DNA of 64,000 nt from Anisodus tanguticus (lineage: Eukaryota; Streptophyta; Magnoliopsida; Solanales; Solanaceae): contig CM067550.1 of NCBI GenBank assembly GCA_034509755.1, forward strand, positions 1,047,001 to 1,111,000, read 5' to 3'. Positions 31,235 to 43,555 of this stretch are shown in pieces. The first letter of the stretch is position 1; each line of letters begins with the position of its first letter. The position numbers were made by a program, and so were the translations under genes. The notes beneath the pieces were generated by a model. The model saw only the letters and a program-made list of their open reading frames with translations, had not been told where the DNA came from and did not search any database.

Positions 31235-34200
31235 TTATTCTCAATATTATTATTATTATTCGCATTCTTTACTGACATTTTTTTTTTTTTTTATCATAAT
31301 CATAGTTTTATCCGAAAATTCTATGTTATTCTATTTTTTCGCAAAACGGCATCACATTTGTCATTTTTAGCATTTTAAACGTTTCGCAAATATTATGTTT
31401 TATTATTATCACATCGTTATATCTTATTTTTAATAATTTACATTTTTTTTCTTCCATGCATTTTTAATATTTAACCCCTTTTATATTTTTAAACTCATAA
31501 CCCATTCATTTCCCAACCCAAAACAATTTCTACCCAAACTAATTTCACCCAAAACCCATTTTGCCCAAGCCCAACCGATAATCCCACTTATCCCCTACAC
31601 GTGGCCCAATTCAGTCGGCCCAACAACCCATTCCCTTATACCCCAATCCACAAAACCAAAACACTCTACTAACCTAACAAAATCATCTAAACCGAAGCCC
31701 AATTCCCCAAGCCAACCCGTCGGCCCAACATCCCAATTCCCCTTCCTTATCCCAAAACCCAAACACAACCCTAATTTTTTTTAAAACAAAACATTTCTCT
31801 CTCTTTCATCTCATCCGCCGCACACCCCCATACCCCACACACCGTACCCCACGTCGCCGGTCACCTCACCCCTGCCACCACAAACGCCCCTCTGTTACGC
31901 TGAAACCACCAACCCTTCGACCCATACCCCTAAAATCCGCAACCCATGCCCCTTCAAATTCGCGATTTTTTGGCTCCTTTATTTGAGATTCGAACTCGTT
32001 CTCGAACGTTGAAGGATGCGAATCCATGTATAAATACCCCTTTTGTTCAATGTTAAAGCGGGGGATTTTGAGGTCCGAAAATGGAGTTTTAAGTTTGAAA
32101 GCCGAAATCATCTTAAGGGTATTTGTTCTTCTTTGCATGTGTCCTTCATCTCGAAGAGTCCGAAATATAATCCGAAAATCTGCTTTTGTTGTTGTTCTTC
32201 ACTATTTCGGGTTTCCGATTTGGGTCATTGTTCGAGTCGGGTCAACCCGATTTGGGTAAGATTTCCTGATTTATATGCTTTATATTTTGTTGTTGTTTAT
32301 CTGAAATTTGAAAAGAAATCGATTCGGGTTGAAACATCCGATCCGGGTCGGGTCACTGATTCGGGGCGGGTCAACCCGGTTTGAGTAAATTTTCAGATTT
32401 TGTATTTATATTTTGTTGTTGGTTATCTGAAATTTGGAAAGAAATCGATTCGGGTTGAAACATCCGGGTCGGATCGGGTCACTGATCCGGGTCGGATCGA
32501 CCCGTTCGAATAAATTTCCAGATTTTGTATTTTATATCTTGTTGTTGGTTATCTGAAAAATCCAAAACTCTATCCGGGTCTGGTTTTCATAAACATTCCG
32601 AATCATGTTTCGGTTCCGAAATTTCAGAATTTGGGTCGAATATTTTAATTACTTACTGTTGGTTTACTTGGGCACTGTTGTTATTTTGTTGATTTGAACT
32701 AATACCGCATTTAGGCCAATGAAATTGAATTCGAGGCCACGTCTCTTCGGAAGTCGCTTCTCTGTTTTCAGTTTATTGCTGTGTTGTCTATTCTACTGAT
32801 TTGAACTAATACCGCATTTAGGCCAATGAAATTGAATTTGAGGCCACGTCTCTTCGGAAGTCGCTTCTCTGTTTTCAGTTTATTGCTGTGTTGTCTATTC
32901 TACTGATTTGAACTAATACCACATTTAGGCCAATGAAATTGAATTCGAGGCCACGTCCCTTTGAAAACCTCATTTCTCTATTTCAGTTTATTGCTATGTT
33001 GTTTATTTTACTGGTTTGAAGTAATACTGCATTCTCTTCGGATAATCGTTTCTCTGTTTCAGTTTACTATTTTTGGCATTTAAACATCCGTATACGGATA
33101 TCTTACTGTTTTACTGATTTGAATAAATATTGCATTTAGGCCAATGAAATTGAATCTGAGGCCGCGTCCCTTCGGAAAATGCGTTTCGGTTTCAGTTTTT
33201 ACTGTTTGGTCTGTTTTACTGATTTAAATAAATATTGCATTTAGGCCAATGAAATTGAATTCGAGGCCGCGTCCCTTCGGAAATTGCCTCTGTTTCAGTT
33301 TACTGATTTTGGCATTTAAACATCCGTATACGGATATCTTAATGTTTTTACTGTTTTGAACAAATACTACACTTAGGTCGATGAAATTGAATTTGAGGCC
33401 GCGTCCCTTTAGAAAATGCCTCTCGGTTTACTGATTTGAACATGATACTACACTGGCCGATGAAAAAATATCCGTCGATTTTTTAGGCCTCCACAGTTGT
33501 AAAGACGGAAATATAACTTTTGGGCAATGATGAAACTTAAATCTTTTTCTTATTTCATCCGAGAGATCAACATGTTTAGTAGGCGAGGCAACTAAAATGA
33601 CCGACGAGTTATATGTTCGCAGCCACGACGTGATTGGAATGATCTTTCTTTTTCTTCCGAGAGACCAACATGTTTAGTAGGCGAGGCAATTAAAATGACC
33701 ACCGAGTCATATGTTTGCAGCCACGACGTGATTGGAATGGTCTTTTCAAAATTTAAGTCTCAGCCCTCCGTGATCAAAACATTCACTGTTTTGGATACGG
33801 ATCCGAAGTTATTTATATTTAACTGTTTCTAACCATTTGTTCTTGACAGCTTGCAAGGAATAAAGTCAACGAAGGCAGATACTACTCGGAGATTATTTAT
33901 TTTGTTGTTCTTACTTTCTTTAATTCAGTTTTATCTTGCTCTGTATTGTAATATTATTTATTGCACTTATGTAATTATTGAAATGCTTAGAATAGGTAGA
34001 CTTAGAGTTAATTAATAAGGTAGTCTAAAACTGGACGTCGCTAGCTTATTTACTCGTAGGCTTGGTTAGTCTAAAACTTAGAAATCCTCCGCTAGTTTAT
34101 TTATTTTTAGGCTCGTCATGCATATTCAAAATTTTCAAAGAAACAACTATGATCATCTTCTATTCATTTTTTATACAAATAAGTTTTTTTTTTTCAATTT

Positions 34201-34680
34201 GCATCTCAATGATTTCCAAATTTTTTTTCTTTACTTGTTTGGCATTATAAATAAATTCGTTTTTCTCCTTACTATTAATTGTTACAAATGCATATTTTTT
34301 TTAAACTTTACATGTATTTTTCATTAATATCATACAAATGCATCCTTTACTAAATGTTTGCAAATATCTTTTTAACTTTATATACTTTTAAACATGCATT
34401 TTCTTAACAATAATTAACCTGAGTTTGACCGGATAACCGCAAGTTAGCGGATCTTAAAGGATGCCTAACCCCTTCCCTTTAGGATAATAAAGAACCCTTA
34501 CCTAGAATCTCATTAGTTTCACATACCTTAAAATTGGAGTTACATTGCAGCATATAGTCAACATTTATGTGCCCTAATTCACCTTAGATTAATTAGGTGG
34601 CGACTCCTTAACCATTTACCCAGAAATCACCAAAAACGTTGTGCTCCGCTTTGACCGCGGGTCAAAAAACGGGCGCGACA
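31115..34680 (+). mobile_element. Ogre 5' LTR, about 3.57 kb, with primer site beyond it
   Basis: Bounded by TGTTGACACCC and GGGCGCGACA. Immediately downstream is GCATGGCGACTCCGCTGGGG, the primer-site-like sequence common in Tat elements. A TA microsatellite lies at 31197-31236. GGGTCGGGTCA-rich tandem units of about 127 bp lie at 32262-32520. A 97-bp repeat containing GCAGCCACGACGTGATTGGA lies at about 33600-33740. Unusual length is characteristic of Ogre. Confidence 0.85.
32690..33425. repeat. Tandem repeat of about 108 bp in the Ogre LTR
   Basis: Around six to seven copies built on GCATTTAGGCCAATGAAATT followed by GAGGCC(A/G)CGTC. The first copies are nearly identical and later ones degenerate. 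Confidence 0.88.
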
Positions 34681-34700
34681 GCATGGCGACTCCGCTGGGG

Positions 34701-35629
34701 AGATTCGGGTTCTTAACCATAGCAAACTCAGGTTATTTATTATTGCACCTTATTTTTTACTCCTTATTTGATCTGTTGTTTTAAATTGTTTCCTTTGTGA
34801 ATTTTTTTGTATGTTTAACTGCTTTAATTATTACTTTCTTTAACCGCTTTTCTTAAATTGGCATTCCGCTAATAATTCTTCCACTTCGGAAATTTGACAC
34901 TATCATACATACACGCGAGGTGTGTTTTGCGCACCCGCAAACTTCTTTCAAAATTTCCAAAATTTTAGGAGAGTTGGTATATGCGCGGAGCGTCCGGACC
35001 ATCCGGTTGGCCGCGTAGCCTTCTCACTCGAGCAGTCCGCTCGGGAACCTTGAGTCTAGTCAACCAAATCTTAGAAAATTTAGGTTAGAGCTATACCACC
35101 CTTTATCTTAAGTCATGCATGCATATACCTTAGGTGGGTCGATTCTTGGTATCGACTTCACAATTAAGAAATCCACAAATATTGTCAACGGGTCTCGCAA
35201 CCCAACGACCAATCAACATATTATGTGTAGCGTGATAATAATAGACAAATCCAAGCCTAATCATGACATGCCGAAATTGGAAAATGTACATTAATTTTGT
35301 CTCATTTTCGACAAAAGTATTATAGTTTAACAGCTTGGATCAATCTGTCGTAATCTCGCATATGTGGCGTTTAGGCCCACCTCTGGCATAAGAGAGGCTC
35401 CATGCATATTAGGACGCGCATTTAATTTCATACAATTTGTTTGCTATTTACTTACACTCTACGCATGTTATTTGAAGCAATAATTGCTCGCCTTATACTA
35501 ACTTGGTTTCTAAATTTTTCAGAAGGTTTATTTTGCCTAAATTGTTTTTCCCAAAGGTTGATTTGCATTGACTAAAACTGGCGGAACATCCCTACTTCAC
35601 GAGATCAAAGGCACGATCATTCATCAAAA
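34701..35629 (+). other. Ogre untranslated leader
   Basis: Non-coding stretch between primer site and gag. No recognised gene. Confidence 0.6.
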
Positions 35630-38016
35630 TGACTGATTTAGGTGCATTCGAACAGACTGACCCGGGACTTATCGCTCTTCCGAGGGATGAACCAGAGACT
35701 TCAGAAAGGCGAAATACTACCGTCCAAGCTGAATACCTCGCCCAATTGTTGTAACAGATGGCAGCCATGCAGACTGAGATCGAGCGTCTCCGAAATCTTA
35801 CCAACCTGTCCATTAGCCTCAATACTCCACTCCTTGAACAAGGGACGAGTGCAACTGCACCACAAACCTTTCCATCTCCTGAACCACCGTTTCCCCAAAA
35901 TTCCTCACTAAGAAAAACCAATTCACACCACACTAACCCACATCATATCAACACCCAAGCCAGCCCTCTACAAAATGATCCAGTGTCCTTCATAACTTCA
36001 TATGTGCCTCAAGCTCCACTTACCCAAACTACCCTACTCGTCCAAAATACCCCTCCCACGCAAAATTACCATACAATCCAACAAATACCGATGGCACACA
36101 TCGCTAACCCTAACAAGAAGTATGTACCACCAGTATATGTAACAGAAGCCCAACCTTTTACTACCACCACACCAAATATGCCTCCCCAGGAAATTGAACA
36201 GTATGAAGAGATGGAAAGGCAAGCAAGGACCAGAACCGATGAAAGTGTGGTAAGAGAAATTCATAGCCTAAACGAAGCATTCAAGAACATCCAAACAAGC
36301 AAGGGGCATGAAGGACTCGAGTATGAAGATCTCTGCATGCATCCCGACATTGAATTGCATGTCGGATATAAAGTGCCAAAATTTGACTTGTTTGATGGGA
36401 AGGGAAATTCTCACTCTCATTTAAGATCGTACGGCGACAAACTGGTTGGGGTAGGTAAAGACCAGGCCATCATAATGAAGTTGTTCGTAAGGAGTTTGAC
36501 AGGAGATGCATTTGACTGGTACGCGAGCCAAGACCAGCGGAAATGGCGTAATTGGGGCACGATGGCACAAGATTTCGTGGACAGATTTAAGTTCAACACT
36601 GACACAGTCTTGGATAGATTTTATCTGATGAAATTGGAAAAGAAATCCACAGAGACCTTCAGAAAATATGCCATGAAGTGGAGGGCAGAAGCAGCAAAAG
36701 TTCAACCCCCGATAGCGGAAAGTGAGATGACCACTCTCTTTGTACAATATTTGAAAGATGCAACCTACTATGAAAGAATGATAAGCGTCATAGGACGGAG
36801 TTTCTCTGAAGTTGTAAAATTGGGAGATTTCATAGAAGAGGGTATCAGAACTTAAAGAATTACAAACTTTGTAGCGTTGCAAGCAACGACTGAGGCAATT
36901 CAGTTGGACTCATTTGGGGGAGCAATAAAGAGGAAGAGAGACGGAGTGTCCCCTGTCATGACGGTTCAGAAACATAGGCCAAATCAAATGTCAACCTACC
37001 AAATGCCATCACCCCAGCCTCCCTGCTACAATCAAAACAACCAAAGTCCTTAGCTTTCCTATTATAGCCCATACGCCCAAAACCCTCAATCTTATTATCA
37101 ACACCCACCTGCTCCCTACCCTGCTTACCATATCCAGCCAATATATAGCCTGCCTCGAGCACCTGCCTTTCCAAATCCCCCATAATACCAGCCCGCATAC
37201 TTACCCCAGCCACGAGTCCATCTACTAAACGCACCCAGACCCCGTGCAAAACATGAAAGAAAGCCAGTAAAAACCTATACACCTTTAGCCGAACCTCAAG
37301 CCCAGTTGTATGAACGACTGAGAACCGCAATAATACTCCAGTCCATCTCGAGAAATGTCCCCAATCCTGTTCCCAAATGGCATGATGAGACTAAGCATTT
37401 TGTATACCACTCGGGAATCCCTGGACACGACACTGGAAATTGCTATGCCCTCAGGGACAAAATCGAAGCATTAATCAAAGAAGGAGTTATCCAACTGAAA
37501 TGACCTTCCTCTAATGTAAACAATAACCCTTTGTCAAATCATGACGATGCCAATGTGAACATGATTACTGTTGATGAAGAACACAATTTGGAAAGGACTA
37601 TTGTGCCAGTCCAGAGAAAGGAAAACGTTGAATCATCGGCCTTTATCACCCCTATGATTACAGTCCAGTCAAGGGCATTGTTTGGAGTAGAATTGTTTCC
37701 TCCAAAGCCGCGGATCATGACACCATCCTTTCCTGAAAAAATCTTATCAACCAATCTCCAAAGGAAGAGAGATGCTCATTTACCAAAGCATGTTCCGCCT
37801 CTTAGTCAGTCATTCGTCAAAGCATGCGTCACTCAAGAATCCAAGAAGGACAATGCAACCAACCTCGAGATAGAATTCAAAAGATTTTTCATTGCTGAAG
37901 AAGAAGCAAAATGCAATGTGATTCTCGATGATTACGCTAGAGACTCAACCATTTGGAATGGAGATGTTTTGGGAAAATTAGACCTGTGCCCCGACCTTGT
38001 TTCTCCCGGAAACTAG
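35630..38016 (+). pseudogene. Ogre gag, broken
   Basis: Begins MTDLGAFEQTDPG at 35630, hits a TAA before the ATG at 35758, then runs 365 codons. The gag core is clear: LCMHPDIELHVGYKVPKFDL, LRSYGDKLVGVGKDQAIIMK, LFVRSLTGDAFDWYASQD, DRFYLMKLEKKSTETFRKYA and YYERMISVIGRSFSEVVKLG. Further downstream, past stops at about 36853, 37051 and 37183, are Pro/Tyr-rich sequence, then HSGIPGHDTGNCYALRDKIE (a Zn-finger-like HxGxxGHxTxxC segment) and a frame to 38016. At least four stops rule out a functional polyprotein. Confidence 0.88.
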
Positions 38017-38639
38017 TTAATTGGATTAATGTTTAATGAAACAATGTGATTTAGATTGAGGCCTGAATCACATCTACGCATTTAATGTGTTTTGCCTCTA
38101 CCTTTTGAAAGCTCAAAATGACAAACCCGCATTGCTTTTGCTATTTTAAAAATCCATTTTGTTTAAATAATTTTCTATTCTCTTTCATTATGCAAACTAA
38201 TAATTTTGTCGATAATATGTGACATATAATGAAACAAGCAAACAAGGTCCCAAACAACAAACAAGGCTTCGAAGAAAATGAGGAAGAATCACAGCCAGAA
38301 GAATTGACAGAAAATTGAAGCATGTTTTAGAACAAGCCAAAGCCGGATTTGGATGAAACATCGTGATGGTTGATAATTATAAGCATTGGCACAACGTTTG
38401 CCATTTGTACTCTTGGGCTACAACACTACAATCGGGAGTTCTACTGGGGCAATGATATATCTTTCGCAGCCAAGTGGATACATAATCATGTACAAGGAGG
38501 TTGATTGATGAAAAGAAGATGAACACAGTTTGTCCGGGGCAACTTTATCAGAATAGAATGACCAAAACTTTTAAGCAAGAAAGTAAAGACAAGGATTTTT
38601 TAACCGGGCAATTGGTGTCAAAACGCATATTCCCACACC
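38017..38639 (+). other. Degenerate Ogre interior
   Basis: Gene-free decayed sequence between gag and the pol remnant. No protease, RT, RNase H or integrase core could be read. Confidence 0.6.
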
Positions 38640-38775
38640 AAGATGAAGCCAAAGGAAAATCCTAACTGGCAAGGGCCTTACTTAGTTCACCGAGCGCTAA
38701 TCTTGGCTGAAATGGACGACGAAGTGTGTCCAAAAGCTATCAATACAGATGCAGTGAAGTGATACTATATCTAGG
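38640..38775 (+). pseudogene. Extreme 3' end of Ogre pol
   Basis: Reads NPNWQGPYLVHRALILAEMD, then PKAINTDAVK and a stop, the typical Tat/Ogre integrase C-terminus (PNW.GPY.V....ALIL.EMDG.....INSDAVK.YY). With no RT or integrase core before it, about 3-4 kb of pol must have been deleted. Confidence 0.8.
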
Positions 38776-38899
38776 ATTTATTATTCTCCATGTAATACCT
38801 TTCTATGTTGTAAAAGTTGCGCTCCCTTAGCGGGATACGCAAAGAAACCATGTCGGGTTTCGTTTCTTTAGAACACAAATTTCCCCAAATTCCCTTTTG

Positions 38900-39190
38900 C
38901 TAGTTATGAACTACGTTATGATCTGATTCCCTCGGCGGGATACGTAGGCGGCCACATCGGCTTCGGTCCCATTTTTAGAAAACCCTTACAAATTCCTTTC
39001 GCCGTATGAACTACGTTATGACCTGATTCCCTCGGCGGGATACGTAGGCGGCCACATCGGCTTCGGTCCCATTTTTAGAGAGAAAAAAAACAACCTTACA
39101 ATCATCTTTGCTTGTAATGAACTACGTTATGACCTGATTCCCTCATGGGGATACGTAGGCGGCCTAAATCAGCTTCGGTCCCACCATTAG
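38900..39190. repeat. Three-copy repeat after Ogre pol
   Basis: GAACTACGTTATGACCTGAT followed by TCCCTCGGCGGGATACGTAG occurs at about 38907, 39006 and 39118, spaced 100-110 bp apart. A diverged unit with GCGGGATACGCAAAGAAACC is at 38830. Confidence 0.9.
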
Positions 39191-39959
39191 GAAATATTTT
39201 TTCCTTTATCTCACATATGACAAACTGCACCCATCTGATCACCCTGATAGGATAGGCAAGCAACCCACACAAGACTCGGTTGTCCATTCGAAAGTTCATC
39301 ATCCTCACATATCGGAAACTGGGGCAAATTTTAAGGGATCACTGCTAGAGGACGCCGATAAACATGGAAAAGCATCGGCAAACTAAGTCTTCAGCCAGAA
39401 GAAGGATTTTGGATAAGACGTTTGCTTTGTTTCACCGCATGTCACTGCTCGACAGAAATTTACATATATGCATACTTTTTTATAAGCAAATTATTTTCAA
39501 TAAATATTTCGTTAGAGTTCGACAAGATTTTTTTTACTGATATGCATACTTTCTTATATACAAATTGTTTTCAACAAATGTTTTTATTAACGGTTAGCCA
39601 AGACTGGGAACCAAACAGGGGCTACAGGTCTGAATCAGCAGGACATGCAACTATCAAGAGCCGAAGCTACAAAGTCAACGTGAATCAACCGCCCCTCCCC
39701 CGAACTCACAAATTTTCTTTGAGTACAGGTTCTTCAGGTTGAAAGAAGTAGGGAAGCCACATCACTTATGATCAATTTCACAAAGAATTTCCGCATCACG
39801 GCTCACCGCAAGGATCACGCTCCTGTTTGGTATCTATACAAAAACATCGTCTTGACCTACAGGGCCCCAACCATTATGTCTGCACAAGGATGTTATTTCG
39901 AATCACAGGGAGCTTAAACACAGCAGACCGACGTGGAACCATCTATTACAGCCAAACTG

Positions 39960-40840
39960 ACGGCAACCCGGCAAATCGACGACAAAGACGTCGCATCACA
40001 TTTTTCATCAGTGCAAGGACGACATTACAATTCACAGTCCATAGGAGTTTGAATTGGCAGAAGATTCAACACAACGTGGAGCTATCTTTTACAGCATCTC
40101 AACGACGTCAACAGCATTACAACGACGTCTTCAGCGCAACAGCTATCTCTTACAGCAAACATCATTACAACAACGTCATCAACGTTACGGCAACACAACA
40201 ACTATCCTTTACAGCAAAACAACATCTCAACGATGTCAACAACATTACAACGACGTCTTTAGCGCAACATCTATCTTTTACAGCATCTCAACGACGTCAA
40301 CAACATTACAACGACTTCTTCAGCGCAACAACTATCTCTTACAGCAAACAGCATTACAACAACGTCATCAACGTTACGGCAGCACATCAACTATCTTTTA
40401 CAGTAAAACAACATTACAACGACGTCAACAGCATTACAATGACGTCTTCAGCACAACAACTATATCTTACGGCAGACCGCATTACAGCGACGTCATCAGC
40501 ATTATGTCTACGCAACACGACTACATGGCGACGTCTTCGACACAATACGTCTATACAATGACGTCATCAACAGAAAAACAACATTACAACGACGTTAACA
40601 ACATTACAACAACGTCTTCGATGCAACACGTCCATACAACGACGTCATCAACAACATTACATCAATACAACGACGACATCAACATTACATTCTTCCAACA
40701 ACGTCATCAACATTGCGCCTATGCAACACGTCTACACGACGACGTCTTCAACACAACACGTCCATACAACGACGTCATGAACATCGTTACAATGACGACA
40801 TCAACATTACATCCTTACAACAACGTCATCGCACTACGTT
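39960..40840. repeat. Threonine-codon-like minisatellite in the Ogre 3' region
   Basis: Imperfect units of CATTACAACGACGTC(TTC/ATC)A with higher-order blocks containing CAACTATCTTTTACAGCA. The long open frames of 244 and 301 codons across it exist only because the repeat lacks stops. They are not called as genes. Confidence 0.9.
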
Positions 40841-40955
40841 TGTTCAAGGGCATCATTTCGACTAACATGGTCCTTACCCAGTATTCACCCGGAATTAAGT
40901 CCGTGCTCCGCTCCGACCTCTCGAGCAGGAGTCGGGTCGAAAAACGGGCGCAACA

Positions 40956-41199
40956 GTAATTTACTATTTTCGTAAGTGCTTTACATATCTAACATAAGTT
41001 TATTCTCAAAGCATCTAAATTCCATTTTCGTTAGTAAATACTAAAGAGCATGTACTCCAAAAGAAATGAAGAATCAGATTTATGAGAGAATATTACTCAT
41101 AGTATATTTAAGATGACATATATGAACATTTTTCTAAAATTTTAAAATGTAACAAGGTTTTTTTTGTATCTATACGTATATGGCATGAGTTGGGTGGAT
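40956..41199. other. Spacer between Ogre end and duplication copy B
   Basis: AT-rich, nothing recognised. Confidence 0.5.
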
Positions 41200-42221
41200 A
41201 ATGTAGTTAGATTTCTTAAATGGTCATTTAACTTATAATTATTACATCAGAAAATCATTTCTTCTTGATTTCAACTTCATTCTAAATAGAAAGATGATTT
41301 TATGAAATAATAACTACCAATTGAATGATCATCTAAGAAATCAAGTCATGAGAGAGTTATTGCACACAATTGTTAAACTAGGCGGAGAAAAGAGAATTTA
41401 ATTGAATTTGATTCGTTCAAAGATCATAACATATAAATAGGTAAAAAACTTTTATTAATTATATATGAGATATTGAATTAGCTTAATATATGATTTATTT
41501 TAAATATAACAATAAAACTTTAAGTTCAAAAGTTACTTTAAATCATGAGTTAAAACTTAATATATACTAATGTGGATTATCTTTCCTGTGTTATTTACGA
41601 ATTATTACACAAAAAACGAAATTTATTCTGTTCTCAGTGAAAAAATAACACCTAAAGAATAGACTAAAGATTCCCTTATTATAAAAAACAAAACTTAAAA
41701 TACCAACCCGCAAGGGTAGCCAAGTTGGTGTAGCAGTAGAGCGCGGGACCGCAAGGTCACGAGTTCGATCCCCTGCATAAACCTTCTTGGTTGAGCACAT
41801 CACACATGGCTTGTCAAGTGTGGTTAATCGGCTGATGTGGTTTGCAGGCTATTGCGTCAGTCCGGGGTTTATCCTGTGCGCACTCGAGAGAATAGCGGCT
41901 GCGGGTTCCTTCGTTAACAAAAAAAAAAAAAAAAAACTTAAAATACCAAGGGAGTTGATGGCCGCCACGAGTTTAGTATGAGTGATGGAAATTAATGAAA
42001 ATCAAACGGTCACTTATCTTGTTGACTTGTCAAAGGCTGTTCCATTTTGTACAGCCGCCACCCCACTTCACCTATTATTAGCAGTAAATAACATTTGCGA
42101 TTTACATCAAATCAAAAATCAAATAAACTAACAAAATCAAATAATTCTGTAGGAGGTTTACGGGTTAGGAGCATACTTATATATAAAAATTCTAAAACGA
42201 AAATTAATTGGACTGATAGAC
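41200..42221. repeat. Segmental duplication, copy B (SINE-containing)
   Basis: Counterpart of 29717-30466, about 11.5 kb away in the same orientation, interrupted by a SINE at 41706-41934. Its right edge coincides with the start of a Gypsy LTR. Confidence 0.93.
41692..41948 (+). mobile_element. tRNA-derived SINE with target-site duplication
   Basis: The head carries A box TAGCCAAGTTGG (41717-41728) and B box GAGTTCGATCC (41761-41771), and the tail is a long A run (about 41918-41935). AACTTAAAATACCA flanks both sides (41692-41705, and ending 41948). The paralogous site at 30212-30225 has one copy and no insert. Family differs from the SINE at 8915 and 55469. Confidence 0.95.
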
Positions 42222-42696
42222 TGTAAAGTCCTGTAAAAAAAAAAAAAAAAAAAAAAGTCCCTAAAATCCCTCTCCTTCAACTTTTTCTTCCACTCCCTCA
42301 CGTCCCAAAATTCATGCAACATGCACATCTATATAACTATTCACACACACACATCAAAAAGGGAAATACAAAAAAAAAACAGCAAATCAGAAACAAAACA
42401 AAGAGAGGAAAAAAAAAAAGATTAAAGAGAGCAATTAAGGAGTTCCAAAAATGTTTGGTTGAAGTTGAGGTTTTGTTCGTGGTTACGAAGCAACAAATGT
42501 GAGTTTTCTCACTCAAAGTTCTTAGTAAAATCCTTTATTTTTAAGTTACAATACATGTTAGAATATAATCCAGTTATTGAAAGAATGAGCATGAAGTTTA
42601 TGATTGTTTAATAACTAGTTTGGATTGTGCAATTGTAATCTGTTATACTGGGTTATACTTGTTAGAATTGGATGAAATTTTACGGTCAGTTTGAGA

Positions 42697-43095
42697 CTTT
42701 ACGGGGATACATCCGACGTACGGTTTGAGATTTATCGTTGTTTAAACATTCTGTCTCGGATCAACCGAAGTCTGGAAGGGCAGAATGTATAACGTAAAAA
42801 CTGTACAAATAGGTAAAGCATATGAAAGCTTGTGCTGAATAAAAGTTATAGATTACCCTGTCCTCGACATTTTGAGACTTTACGGGGATAAATCCGACTT
42901 ACGGTTTGAGAGTTATCGCTGTTTAAACATTCTGTCTCGGATCAACCGAAGTCTGGAAGGGTAGAATGTATAACGTAAAAACTGTACAAATAGATAAAGC
43001 ATATGAAAGATTGTGCTGAATAAAAGTTATAGATTACTATGTCCTCGACAGTTTGAGACTTTACGGGGATAAATCCGACTTACAGTTTGAGAGTT
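42697..43095. repeat. 177-bp tandem repeat, about 2.3 copies
   Basis: GAGACTTTACGGGGATA starts units at about 42697, 42873 and 43050. Each unit contains TTTAAACATTCTGTCTCGGA and AACGTAAAAACTGTACAAAT. The third is cut short. Confidence 0.92.
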
Positions 43096-43185
43096 GTAAC
43101 CCTTACAAGTGGAAAGGGCGAAATATTGAAGGAAAGAAATATTATTTGAGCCTTTTGAACATATGACATATTTATACAAATACAT

Positions 43186-43555
43186 AAATGCATTGGATCG
43201 GGTTGCACGGACCGCAATAAATATATATAAATGCATTGGATCGGGTTGCACGTACCGCAACAAATATATAAGTGCATTGGATCGGGTTGCACGTACCGCA
43301 ACAAATATATAAGTGCATTGGATCGGGTTGCACGGACCGCAACAAATAAGTGCATTGGATCGGGTTGCACGGACCGCAACTAATACATAAATGCATTGGA
43401 TCGGGTTGCACGGACCGCAACAAATATATATAAATGCATTGGATCGGGTTGCACGTACCGCAATAAATATATAAATGCACTGGATCGGGTTGCACGTACC
43501 GCAACAAATATATAAATGCACTGGATCGGGTTGCACGTACCGCAACAAATGTATA
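43186..43555. repeat. Nine-copy 36-44 bp minisatellite
   Basis: GGATCGGGTTGCAC followed by (G/T)(G/T)ACCGCAA and a TATA-rich spacer repeats nine times. Unit length varies through the spacer. Open frames on the minus strand across it are repeat artefacts. Confidence 0.93.

Larger units (their letters stand above)
31115..40955 (+). mobile_element. Ogre/Tat-lineage Ty3/Gypsy element, internally deleted
   Basis: A 5' LTR starting TGTTGACACCC, a TGGCGACTCCGCTGGGGA primer-site region, an Ogre-type gag, the last codons of pol, tandem-repeat non-coding sequence and a final LTR-like end (AAAAACGGGCGCAACA) follow in order. ACAG occurs directly before TGTTGACAC and again after GGGCGCA, a possible 4-5 bp target duplication. 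Most of pol and the start of the 3' LTR are missing. Confidence 0.85.

Noticed and set aside
35592..35933. 113-codon minus-strand frame opposite Ogre gag
   Set aside because: Antisense shadow of the gag N-terminus.
31115..40955. Complete Ogre with two LTRs
   Set aside because: No second TGTTGACACCC start was found. Only the last part of a 3' LTR is recognisable.
40054..40959. 301-codon open frame (and a 244-codon one at 39827-40561)
   Set aside because: They run through a minisatellite whose unit lacks stops. The sequence is repetitive Thr/Ser/Gln without domain features.
41706..41775. Possible tRNA gene with GAGTTCGATCC
   Set aside because: Same reasoning: SINE with poly-A tail and 14-bp target duplication.
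43027..43548. 173-, 111- and 99-codon minus-strand frames
   Set aside because: They are translations of the nine-unit LTR minisatellite in three frames.
43186..43555. CRISPR-like array of regular repeats
   Set aside because: Spacers are near-identical AT runs, and the context is a plant LTR. It is a minisatellite.
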